From contig NZ_CP117879.1 of NCBI RefSeq assembly GCF_028736155.1, positions 1,860,001 through 1,924,000 of the forward strand: 64,000 nucleotides of DNA, in the 5' to 3' direction. Under the pieces are notes generated by a model that did no database searches, was not told the origin of the DNA, and worked only from the letters and a program-made list of their open reading frames with translations. The translations under genes were made by a program, and so were the position numbers. Origin of the DNA: Flavobacterium sp. KACC 22763 (GTDB lineage Bacteria > Bacteroidota > Bacteroidia > Flavobacteriales > Flavobacteriaceae). This document shows positions 43,037 to 51,422 of the stretch, piece after piece. Positions within the stretch are counted from its first letter, which is position 1. Each line of letters starts with the position of its first letter.

Positions 43037-43729
43037 CTAAATCAGCCTGCCTAAAAGGCTGATTATTCTGACAAGCGGCGCTTCATTAGCTTCAAAGAAA
43101 GGTCTGCATGATCTGTTTCCCACAAGAATGTCCCAATCCTTATCCTTGCGCTCTTCCTCAGAATAGAGCGAATACCTTGAAATGGAGGCTACGGTCAAAA
43201 TGGTCTCTGCTTCCTCTGAAGTAAAATCGGCATCATCGAGCACTTGGGCCTCATATCCTATAATATAGCTGTTGGTGACACTAAATACCTCCTGCCTTTT
43301 AACAATAAGCTCCTGAAGAAAAATAATGAGGCTTTCCTTTGCATAGGACTGCAGAACGCTATTTTGTACAATTAAGATCATGCTGTTATCAGGATCGTCC
43401 ATAATGGACTGCACAAGGTCATCAGTAAAAGGTATAAGTCTGCCGCTTTTTCCCGATCCGCCGTTTACCCCTTCCATAAGGAACCTAATTTGGCGGGCAA
43501 GCTCTGACACTGAATTGGGAGACGCATTCTTTTGATGGTAAAGATCCAGCAGGCGGTAAATCTCTCTTCCCTGCTGATCGAAAGGATTCTCGGGATTGCT
43601 TGGATACTGGATCTGGGCAGTACCCTTTCCGGCAATGCCGGATTGTTTCTCCTGAGCCTGAAAATCAGAATCGGCAGAACATGAAATAAAAAAAATTGAT
43701 GTGATGATGCATAATAAAATGGTTTTCAT
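43037..43729 (-). CDS. Hypothetical lipoprotein
   Basis: 230 residues from the ATG at 43729 (MKTILLCIITSIFFISCSAD), with lipobox 'FFISC'; a longer frame upstream has no signal peptide and is not used. The mature part is acidic, largely helical, with 'IYRLLDLYHQKN' and 'SYAKESLIIFLQELIVKRQE'. No family recognised. It is 23 bases upstream of the AraC gene and could be co-expressed. It is divergent from the TPR-AraC regulator at 44052. Confidence 0.7.
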   Translation of the reverse strand: MKTILLCIITSIFFISCSADSDFQAQEKQSGIAGKGTAQIQYPSNPENPFDQQGREIYRLLDLYHQKNASPNSVSELARQIRFLMEGVNGGSGKSGRLIPFTDDLVQSIMDDPDNSMILIVQNSVLQSYAKESLIIFLQELIVKRQEVFSVTNSYIIGYEAQVLDDADFTSEEAETILTVASISRYSLYSEEERKDKDWDILVGNRSCRPFFEANEAPLVRIISLLGRLI

Positions 43730-44051
43730 AATAAGTGGTTTGAATATGAATGGGAACTTCTCCCAGTCCTTTTCATCCGGATAAGCAGAACTTCTGCCCG
43801 GCACCCTGCCCAGCATTTTGCTTTTTGAATTCAAGGCAAAGCTATTCCGCCTAAAAATGCCCCGCAACCTTTTATCTTCGGGTTTTCATTATTTCCACTT
43901 CGGATTTTCGCGAAATCCATAGTGCATTTCCCACAAATAATCTGCTATTATCCAATTGTTTATGCTACATTTATATTGTAAAGTAAAATTATTCTCACAT
44001 CAAAGAGGCAATGCCCAATATTTCCATAATCAGTACCCCCCCTTAAATCGC

Positions 44052-45755
44052 ATGCTTATGAATAGACCGAACCTGCTTTTATTATTCCTGCTGTTCTTTT
44101 ATCTGGCCTCAGCCCAGAAAAACAGCTGGAAGATTCCCGATTCCCTAAAGGAAAAGAACTACGAATATCTGGACAGCAGATTCTACGCTCTTAAAAAAGA
44201 CAGCGCAAGTGCGGCACTTTATGCCTTTGCCTATCTGTATAAAGCCCAGAATGAGAAAAACTGCAAGGAGATTATCGGCGGCTACCAGAATCTGGCACTA
44301 ATCTCCCCTGCAAAACAGCGCCTGATGTATGCGGACAGCATGATATATGCAGCGAAAAAATCCAATGACAGCAGGCTGATTGGTGGCGCCTATCTGAGCA
44401 GGGGAACCGTCTACTACGGAATGAAAAAGCAGCAGGAAGCCCTGGACAATTATCTGACAGCCAACAGCTACATCTCCAAAACCAATGACCAGTATCTTAT
44501 CCATAAGGTAAAATACTGCATCGCCCTGACCAAATTCTATATCGGCTTTTATGGGGAAGCAGCTTCACTGATGCAGCAATGCGCCGGCTATTATAAAAGT
44601 CAGCAGCCCAGACCCTACCTTAATTCACTGCACATGCTGGGGCTCTGCTATAACAAACTGGGAGATTACGGACGGTGCTCTGAAATTAACAGGCTCGGTA
44701 TCGAAGAAAGCCAAAGGCTCGGCATCAAAGAAATGATTCCATACTTCAGGCATTCTGAAGGAATCAACGAATACTTCAAAAAGAACTACGGCGCCTCCAT
44801 AAGAAATATCGAATCCTCCCTTGAAGCCATCAAAGAGAACAATGACTTCGGCAATGAAGCCGTCGGATACTTTTACATCGGCAAAAGCTACTGGTCTTTG
44901 GGCCAGAAGGCAAAAGCTGCAGGCTATTTTGCGCTAGTGGATAAAATCTTCAATGAAAAGAAATACCTGCGCCCGGATTTAAGGCAGGCCTTTGAACTCT
45001 TGATCAGCTATTCCAAAAGCGCAAAAGATTTAAACAGGCAAAGCTACTACATCGACCAGCTGCTTAAAGCTGACACCCTGCTGACAGAAAACAGCAGATA
45101 CATATTGGGAAAGATCCACAAGCAGTATGACACCAAAGAGCTTCTCTCGGAAAAGGAAAAGATAGCGGCAGAAAACAAGACCATCAGACAGAAGCTTTCC
45201 TGGAAAAAAGAGCATGAACGCATTTTCATAGCCTGCACCATTTTAATGTCCATCAGCATCATTGCGCTGATTTGCCGCCACTATAGGCTCAGAAACATAT
45301 ATAAAAAGAATTATCGGCTGCTTATGCAGGAGCTTGATGCAAAGAAAAACAGTTCAAAAATTAAAACGGATACAGTTCCCTTAAAAAATATCAGCATTGA
45401 AACAGCTTCCCTACTTCTCAAACAGCTTGAAAATTTCGAAAACAAAAAGCGGTTTCTCGAAAAAGACTGGAAGCTAGGAAGCCTTGCGGCCGACTTTAAC
45501 ACCAATGCCAAATATCTGGCAAACATACTGGAGCACTACAGACATAAAGGAATCAACGAATACATAAACGGACTGCGCATCGATTATATTATACCGCTGC
45601 TCCAGACAGAGAGCAAATTGAAATACTACACCTACGCCGCACTGGCTCAGGAAGCCGGCTTCAGCACCACAGAGCGCTTCACCAAAGCCTTTATGGCAAA
45701 AACGGGCATAGCCCCCTCCTATTTCATCGGGCAGCTAAAAAAAGAAAAGCCCTGA
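44052..45755 (+). CDS. TPR-containing membrane regulator with AraC-type helix-turn-helix
   Basis: 567 residues from the ATG at 44052 (MLMNRPNLLLLFLLFFYLAS); ATG at 44058 is equivalent. Signal peptide, then tetratricopeptide-like repeats over residues 60-370 ('LIGGAYLSRGTVYYGMKKQQ', 'LHMLGLCYNKLGDYGRCSEI'), a coiled-coil, one membrane helix ('IFIACTILMSISIIALICRH'), and a cytosolic AraC-like domain ('LGSLAADFNTNAKYLANILE', 'TYAALAQEAGFSTTERFTKA'). This sensor-regulator architecture is common in Bacteroidota. It may control the nearby SusCD-type locus, an inference from place. Confidence 0.9.
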   Translation: MLMNRPNLLLLFLLFFYLASAQKNSWKIPDSLKEKNYEYLDSRFYALKKDSASAALYAFAYLYKAQNEKNCKEIIGGYQNLALISPAKQRLMYADSMIYAAKKSNDSRLIGGAYLSRGTVYYGMKKQQEALDNYLTANSYISKTNDQYLIHKVKYCIALTKFYIGFYGEAASLMQQCAGYYKSQQPRPYLNSLHMLGLCYNKLGDYGRCSEINRLGIEESQRLGIKEMIPYFRHSEGINEYFKKNYGASIRNIESSLEAIKENNDFGNEAVGYFYIGKSYWSLGQKAKAAGYFALVDKIFNEKKYLRPDLRQAFELLISYSKSAKDLNRQSYYIDQLLKADTLLTENSRYILGKIHKQYDTKELLSEKEKIAAENKTIRQKLSWKKEHERIFIACTILMSISIIALICRHYRLRNIYKKNYRLLMQELDAKKNSSKIKTDTVPLKNISIETASLLLKQLENFENKKRFLEKDWKLGSLAADFNTNAKYLANILEHYRHKGINEYINGLRIDYIIPLLQTESKLKYYTYAALAQEAGFSTTERFTKAFMAKTGIAPSYFIGQLKKEKP

Positions 45756-45832
45756 AATTTTATTTGATAGAGATTGGGATATCCTATTTAACTTCATATT
45801 TTTGCTACTGTAATTTAAAAAAAAGAAATACC

Positions 45833-46009
45833 ATGACAGATCTATTGGCAAAAATCAATGCTGAAATCGAAACATTCAAAACAGAATCGGATGCATTAGC
45901 TGAAAAAGGAGTAAAAGCTGCCGGAGCGAGAGCCCGCAAATCATCTTTAGAAATTGAAAAGCTTTTAAAAGAATTCAGAAAAGTTTCTATTGAAGAATCT
46001 AAGAAATAA
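45833..46009 (+). CDS. Histone H1-like (Hc1) protein
   Basis: 58 residues from the ATG at 45833; the upstream open frame is not conserved in character. 'INAEIETFKTESDALAEKGV', 'KAAGARARKSSLEIEKLLKE' and 'FRKVSIEESKK' match the short Hc1/histone H1-like proteins of Flavobacteriia and Cytophagia. Presumed DNA-binding chromosomal protein. A strong terminator follows at 46033. Confidence 0.9.
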   Translation: MTDLLAKINAEIETFKTESDALAEKGVKAAGARARKSSLEIEKLLKEFRKVSIEESKK

Positions 46010-46032
46010 TTATCTTTTATCTTACTTTATTT

Positions 46033-46060
46033 AAAAAGCCTTTCAATTGAAAGGCTTTTT
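46033..46060. terminator. Bidirectional terminator between histone H1-like and XRE genes
   Basis: AAAAAGCCTTTC / GAAAGGCTTTTT with a four-base AATT loop and T runs on both strands, between two convergent genes. Confidence 0.9.
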
Positions 46061-46067
46061 TTTAAGA

Positions 46068-46460
46068 TTAATTGGATTTACTTCTAGATTGCTTTTTATT
46101 ATACTCTTCTATTTCTGAATCAGTACAAGAAGTGATCTTTACACTTTTAAATCTAGAATTTCGATCTTTATTTTTTGAATCAAAAAGTTCAATTTTAATT
46201 TTAACAATATCATTAGATAATACTTTATCAGGAAACAGGTCAAAATAGGATTTGAGTTTTAATGCATTTGCAATTCTATTCAACATTCTAATATTATACT
46301 TATGATTTTGTTTAGGGTTTTCGACAAGACCTATAAAACCTTCAGATACCCCAATCTTTTGAGCCAATTGCACTTGTGAGATATTCTCTTTTTTTCGTAA
46401 TTCTCTAACTTTTTCAATTAAATAAAAATCTAATTCCGAAATAATAAGTTCTACTATCAT
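46068..46460 (-). CDS. XRE family helix-turn-helix regulator
   Basis: 130 residues. The helix-turn-helix covers about residues 15-70: 'IEKVRELRKKENISQVQLAQ', 'KIGVSEGFIGLVENPKQNHK', 'YNIRMLNRIANALKLKSYFD'. The tail is charged and lysine/serine-rich. A perfect inverted repeat CACATAC-TTATAT-GTATGTG lies about 46-65 bases upstream of its start and may be its own operator. It is AT-rich relative to its neighbours. Possible antitoxin-like or phage-type repressor; no toxin partner is visible. Confidence 0.88.
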   Translation of the reverse strand: MIVELIISELDFYLIEKVRELRKKENISQVQLAQKIGVSEGFIGLVENPKQNHKYNIRMLNRIANALKLKSYFDLFPDKVLSNDIVKIKIELFDSKNKDRNSRFKSVKITSCTDSEIEEYNKKQSRSKSN

Positions 46461-46505
46461 GTCATTTTATTAATTCAGAAATAACGGGATTAAATAAAAG
46501 TTTAA

Positions 46506-46525
46506 CACATACTTATATGTATGTG
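46506..46525. promoter_or_regulatory. Inverted-repeat operator candidate for the XRE regulator
   Basis: CACATAC and GTATGTG, perfect 7-base arms around TTATAT, in the space between the XRE gene and a plus-strand TATATTTG (46539-46546, matching TAnnTTTG). Its position allows control of the XRE gene and of rightward transcription into the hairpin element. Confidence 0.6.
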
Positions 46526-46620
46526 AATATTTTTTAGGTATATTTGCTCTTTATTCAATTTTTGAATATTAACTTTGCGATTCTTCACATAAAAATATTT
46601 GAAGCATTCGCTTTGAATCT

Positions 46621-46737
46621 CGTTATCGAAAACTGGCGTTTAAAATAACCACGAGATGATAAGTGTCAATGCTCACGCCTTAATATGGGCGTGGGCTCAC
46701 TTATTCGTGGTAGGGTACCGCCAGTGCCTCGATAACG
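46621..46737. repeat. Nested hairpin element upstream of the SusC gene
   Basis: Four pairs of complementary arms nest around one centre: CGTTATCGA / TCGATAACG, ACTGGCG / CGCCAGT, CCACGA...ATAAGTG / CACTTAT-TCGTGG, and CACGCC / GGGCGTG. The 117 bases would form one long imperfect hairpin or cruciform. GTTTAAA occurs both just inside the left arm and just outside the right arm. Codons on either strand here are a by-product. Could be a small non-autonomous mobile element, a folded integration site or a structured RNA; not resolved. Confidence 0.75.
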
Positions 46738-46962
46738 TTTAAAGTGAGTACCTGCCCTTTTTTTGTACCTCTCTTCTTCAGATTCTAGCGCTACTTTAAA
46801 TTTTGGAATTTTCGCTTTTAAAAATTTAAAACTTTGATCAATGCATAGAAACACTATTTAATTACCATAATAAACAAAAAATGGCCCTCAGCTGCAGCGA
46901 CCAAACTAGAGCAGAGGACCTTAGCTAATCAAATATCCATTTAACTAACCAATCCCAATATT

Positions 46963-49900
46963 ATGAATTATTTTTCATTTTCCAAGGATGGAAAGGCTCT
47001 TTATTGCCTTTTTTTTACAGCAATGCTCCTTTCATTCTCCGCCGTTTCAGCCAAAAATTCCCGGCACTTCTTCCAAAAATCAGAACCCTATATGCTCACC
47101 GGAACCGTCTCCGACGGAACTAGTCCCATTCCAGGCGTCACCATAGCGGTCAAGGGACGAGCCAAGACCAGCACGGTATCCGATTTTACAGGCCAGTATG
47201 CCATTTTGGTTTCCGTCCAAGACACCTTGTCGGTTTCCTTTATTGGATTCAAAACGGCCATAATTCCCGTAAAAGGAAAACCTGTTATGGATATTGTCAT
47301 GCAGTCGTCCACCACTGAACTGCAGGAAGTCCGGGTCAATGCTGGCTACTACTCGGTCAAACAGAGCGAGCGCACGGGAAGCATCGCGCGGATCACCTCA
47401 AAAGACATTGAAACGCAGCCCGTCACCAACGTGCTTGCCACCATGCAGGGCCGTATGGCAGGCGTCGAGATAACCCAGACAACAGGAGTTCCGGGCGGAG
47501 GATTCGATATTAAAATACGGGGCCAGAACAGCATAAGGCCCGATGCCAACAATCCCCTTTACATCATAGACGGCGTTCCCTATGCCACAGACCCCATAGG
47601 CTACGAACAGACCTCAACCATCTTCCCCACCTTCAATACCAGCCCCCTTAACAGCATCAACCCGGCAGCAATCGAAAGCATAGAGGTGCTCAAAGATGCC
47701 GATGCAACCGCCATCTATGGCTCAAGAGGGGCAAATGGCGTAGTGCTGATCACCACAAAAAAGGGAAAAGAAGGGAAAACCAGCTTTAATTTCAGCGCAT
47801 CATCAGGAGCTGGAAGAGTCACCCGTTTCATGAAGCTCATGAATACCGAACAGTACCTCTCTATGCGCCGTCAGGCATTCATAAATGACGGCAGAACCAA
47901 ATACCCTAAACGGGACTATGATATTAACGGAACTTGGGATCAGGGCAGATACACCGACTGGCAGAAGGAACTTATTGGCGGTACCGCCGCTATCACGGAC
48001 ATAAAGGGAACCTTGAGCGGAGGCTCCAAAAACACCCAATTTCTGCTAAGCGGCAGCTACCATACCGAAACCACAGTATTTCCGGGAGATTTTATGTATA
48101 AAAAGGGCGGGGTGCAATTCAATTTAAACCACCAGTCAGCCGACAATAAATTCCGTCTGGTCATTTCAGCAGGCTACAATTCGCAAAACAATGACCAGCC
48201 GGCAAACGACTTCACTTTCGATTCCCGCACGCTGGCCCCGAATGCTCCCGCCCTGTTTGATTCCAAAGGCAATCTAAACTGGGAAAATGGCACTTGGGAA
48301 AATCCGTTGCGCCTTCTGGCATCGCAATATGTCTCAAAGACCAGCGATCTGCTGGCCAATGGCGTGCTTTCTTATGAGATCATTCCCAATCTTATCATAA
48401 GAGGCAGTTTTGGCTATACAGACCTGCAGCATACCGAAAGCCGCATTAATCCCTCGACCATATACAACCCATCCTATGGCTATACCAGTGCGGTTTCAAA
48501 TATAATACTCAATAATACCGATCGCAGTTCTTGGATTATAGAACCGCAGATCAACTGGAAAAAAGAAATCGGCGGGAGCAGACTGGAAATTCTATTAGGG
48601 GGGACTTTCCAAGAGCAAAATACCACCCGCCTTTTCCAGTCTGGAACAGGCTTCAGCTCCAACAGCCTTATTTACAATCTTGCCTCTGCCGCCTACCAGC
48701 AGGTGCTCTTGAGCGATGGGCTGCTGTACCGTTATCAGGCATTTTTCGGCAGAGCCAACTACAATTGGAAGGACCGCTATATTTTAAATCTTACCGCTCG
48801 CCGTGACGGGTCAAGCCGGTTCGGCCCCGGCAATCAATTTGCAAACTTCGGCGCCGTGGGTCTGGCATGGCTGTTCTCCAATGAAAGCTTCCTTTCTGAA
48901 AATTCATGGCTCAGCTTCGGAAAGCTAAGGGCGAGCTTCGGTACTACGGGAAGCGATCAGATTGGCGATTACCAGTATCTCAATACCTATGTCTCTTCAG
49001 GCGCCACTTATGGCAATATAATCGGATTGCAGCCCAGCCGTCTCTACAATCCAAACTTCGGATGGGAAGTCAACAGGAAATTAGAGGCCGCGGCAGAACT
49101 TGGATTCTTCGGCGACCGCATTTTTCTGACCGCAGCATGGTATCAGAACCGATCATCCAACCAGCTGGTGGGAATTCCTCTGCCCGGCACCACGGGGTTC
49201 TCCCAGATTCAGGCGAATCTGGCGGCAACAGTGCAGAACAGGGGATTGGAATTCACGCTCCGCACAGCTAATTTCAGCAGGAAAAATTTCAATTGGACCA
49301 GCAATATCAACATCAGCTTTTCCAGAAACAGGCTCTTGGCATTCCCAAACCTCAACGGCTCCACCTACCAGAACAGATACCGCATCGGAGAACCGCTGAA
49401 TATCCAGTTGCGGTACAGCTATGCAGGACTCGATCCCCTAACGGGCATCTACCAGTTCCAAGACCAGAACCATGACGGCATAATCTCTTCTCCCGATGAC
49501 AGGCAGACTGTAGTCAATCTTAATCCGGATTATTTTGGAGGTTTCCAGAACCAGTTCCGATACAAGCAGTGGAGACTGGATTTTCTCTTTCAGTTTGTCA
49601 AACAGCGCAACCAAAGCTTTGACAATGGCTTAGCGGGATATATTGGTAATCAGCCTGAAAGGATGACCAAAAGCTGGACCAGCGCGGGAGATGCAGGCCC
49701 CTATCAGATCTATTCTGCCGGGTATAATCCAGCGGCAGTCTTAGCCCAATCCCGTTTTGCGATGAGCGATGGCTCAATTGTCGATGCGTCATACGTAAGG
49801 CTAAAGACCGTAGCGCTGTTTTACGATGTCCCGCTTAACGCAAAAGAGCTCAAATGCACCGTTTCGCTGCAGGGGCAGAACCTTCTGACCATTACTCCAT

Positions 49901-49986
49901 ACAAGGATGGAGATCCTGAATTCAGCATGTCAGGCTATCTGCCGCCCTTAAAAATCTTTACAGCAGGAATTATGCTAACCTTTTAA
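46963..49986 (+). CDS. SusC-like TonB-dependent outer-membrane transporter
   Basis: 1007 residues: signal peptide (to about residue 30, 'LSFSAVSAKN'), CarboxypepD_reg-like domain ('LTGTVSDGTSPIPGVTIAVK'), plug with 'PLYIIDGVPYATDP' and 'IESIEVLKDADATAIYGSRG' followed by 'ANGVVLITTKKGK', and a long barrel ending 'LKIFTAGIMLTF'. These are SusC/RagA signatures. It is followed 10 bases later by its SusD partner; together they import oligosaccharides or peptides across the outer membrane. A peptidase follows, favouring peptide import. Confidence 0.96.
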   Translation: MNYFSFSKDGKALYCLFFTAMLLSFSAVSAKNSRHFFQKSEPYMLTGTVSDGTSPIPGVTIAVKGRAKTSTVSDFTGQYAILVSVQDTLSVSFIGFKTAIIPVKGKPVMDIVMQSSTTELQEVRVNAGYYSVKQSERTGSIARITSKDIETQPVTNVLATMQGRMAGVEITQTTGVPGGGFDIKIRGQNSIRPDANNPLYIIDGVPYATDPIGYEQTSTIFPTFNTSPLNSINPAAIESIEVLKDADATAIYGSRGANGVVLITTKKGKEGKTSFNFSASSGAGRVTRFMKLMNTEQYLSMRRQAFINDGRTKYPKRDYDINGTWDQGRYTDWQKELIGGTAAITDIKGTLSGGSKNTQFLLSGSYHTETTVFPGDFMYKKGGVQFNLNHQSADNKFRLVISAGYNSQNNDQPANDFTFDSRTLAPNAPALFDSKGNLNWENGTWENPLRLLASQYVSKTSDLLANGVLSYEIIPNLIIRGSFGYTDLQHTESRINPSTIYNPSYGYTSAVSNIILNNTDRSSWIIEPQINWKKEIGGSRLEILLGGTFQEQNTTRLFQSGTGFSSNSLIYNLASAAYQQVLLSDGLLYRYQAFFGRANYNWKDRYILNLTARRDGSSRFGPGNQFANFGAVGLAWLFSNESFLSENSWLSFGKLRASFGTTGSDQIGDYQYLNTYVSSGATYGNIIGLQPSRLYNPNFGWEVNRKLEAAAELGFFGDRIFLTAAWYQNRSSNQLVGIPLPGTTGFSQIQANLAATVQNRGLEFTLRTANFSRKNFNWTSNINISFSRNRLLAFPNLNGSTYQNRYRIGEPLNIQLRYSYAGLDPLTGIYQFQDQNHDGIISSPDDRQTVVNLNPDYFGGFQNQFRYKQWRLDFLFQFVKQRNQSFDNGLAGYIGNQPERMTKSWTSAGDAGPYQIYSAGYNPAAVLAQSRFAMSDGSIVDASYVRLKTVALFYDVPLNAKELKCTVSLQGQNLLTITPYKDGDPEFSMSGYLPPLKIFTAGIMLTF

Positions 49987-49996
49987 AATCTGTCCT

Positions 49997-51400
49997 ATGA
50001 AACCAATGTATAACAGCAAGCCGAACCTTTGGTTCATTCGTAAAAAAATATTCTTTCTCGCTCTGCTTTTTTCTGCCGCAGCCTGCGATTCTTTTGTGGA
50101 TGCCGGTTTTCCAAAATCACAGCTCTCAAGCCAGGCTGTCTTTGAAGACTACACGACAGCCAATGCCGCTATGGCGGATGTCTACGCTAAAATGCGCGAC
50201 TCAAGCATACTCACAGGCACACAATTCGGATTATCGGTCCAATTGGGATGCTACACCGACGAATTGGACTGGTATGATGCCTCAAGCGATGCTTCCTTTG
50301 CTTTCTACACCAATACGGTCTCACCTTCCAACAGCAATATCGCTCTGTTCTGGAACAGCTCCTACAGCCAGATTTATGCCTGCAATGCCATTCTTGAAGG
50401 CCTCAAGTCTGCCAATTTTGATGAGCAGCAGAAAAGACAGCTGCAGGGTGAGTCTCTATTTGTAAGGGGGCTTCTCCATTTCTATCTGCTCCAGCTCTTT
50501 GGCGGCATTCCCTATATTGAGACAACCCAATACATGCATAACAGCACAGTGGCCAGAATGCCCGAAAGTGAAGCTTATGTGCGCGTTATAGCAGATTTAG
50601 AAGCCGCGGCTCTGATGCTCCCTCCCTCTTACCTGACTTCAGATCGAGTGCGTCCAAATTCATTTGCGGCACAGGCGCTTTTAGCCCGGGTGCATCTTTA
50701 TAAAGCGGACTGGGAAGAGTCTGAAGCCATGGCCACGGCAGTGCTGCAGCAGAAATCCCTCTATCATCTGGAAACAGATCTGGATCAGGTGTTTCTAAAA
50801 AATTCAAGCGAAGCTATCTGGCAGTTCATGCCATCACTGACCGGAAAAAACACGGATGAGGCCAGCATCTTTATTTTCAGTTCCGGCGCTCCTCCTCTAG
50901 CCGCATTGAATGAATCTCTGGTTAATTCATTTGAGATGGAGGATCTTCGAAAAACGCATTGGATAGCTGAAGTTTCAAACGAAACGGGAATATGGCATCA
51001 TGCCTTTAAATACAGAGAATCGCAATCTACCGGCGCTTCAAAAGAATATTCTATGGTTCTGCGTCTGGCGGAACAGTATCTCATAAGAGCAGAAGCGCGC
51101 GCGCAGCTTGGAAATCTTCACGGAGCGCTGGAAGACCTCAACATGATAAGAAGCCGAGCGGGGCTCGGCAGCCTGCAGGCAGAATCCAAAGATCAGATTA
51201 TCGAGGCCGTCATAGTAGAGAGAAGAAAAGAGCTCTTCACCGAGTATGGACACCGCTTCTTTGACCTGAAGCGCACAGGCAGAATAAACGCTGCTCTGCA
51301 GTCCAAAACAGGCTGGAACGATACCGACAGGCTGCTGCCTCTGCCTGAGAGCGAGCTCAATCTCAATCCAAATCTTCAGCCTCAAAATCCAGGCTACTAA
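49997..51400 (+). CDS. SusD/RagB family nutrient-binding lipoprotein
   Basis: 467 residues. Lipobox 'FSAAACDSF' (cysteine at about 30). The SusD-like N-terminal region includes 'YTTANAAMADVYAKMRDSSI', and the C-terminal RagB part 'LAEQYLIRAEARAQLGNLHG', 'ALEDLNMIRSRAGL' and 'VIVERRKELFTEYGHRFFDL' with 'KRTGRI'. It forms the lid over the SusC transporter encoded upstream. No glycan-degrading enzyme follows; instead an S9 peptidase gene does. Confidence 0.96.
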   Translation: MKPMYNSKPNLWFIRKKIFFLALLFSAAACDSFVDAGFPKSQLSSQAVFEDYTTANAAMADVYAKMRDSSILTGTQFGLSVQLGCYTDELDWYDASSDASFAFYTNTVSPSNSNIALFWNSSYSQIYACNAILEGLKSANFDEQQKRQLQGESLFVRGLLHFYLLQLFGGIPYIETTQYMHNSTVARMPESEAYVRVIADLEAAALMLPPSYLTSDRVRPNSFAAQALLARVHLYKADWEESEAMATAVLQQKSLYHLETDLDQVFLKNSSEAIWQFMPSLTGKNTDEASIFIFSSGAPPLAALNESLVNSFEMEDLRKTHWIAEVSNETGIWHHAFKYRESQSTGASKEYSMVLRLAEQYLIRAEARAQLGNLHGALEDLNMIRSRAGLGSLQAESKDQIIEAVIVERRKELFTEYGHRFFDLKRTGRINAALQSKTGWNDTDRLLPLPESELNLNPNLQPQNPGY

Positions 51401-51422
51401 CCTTAATACTGATCCAGCCATA

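Noticed and set aside
46621..46737. Integron attC site
   Set aside because: The arms fold like an attC, but the required RYYYAAC / GTTRRRY ends are not present and no integrase is in view.
46666..46854. A 62-codon minus-strand frame over the nested hairpin
   Set aside because: Its sequence is the product of the inverted-repeat arms and it has no initiation context; the DNA structure explains the region.
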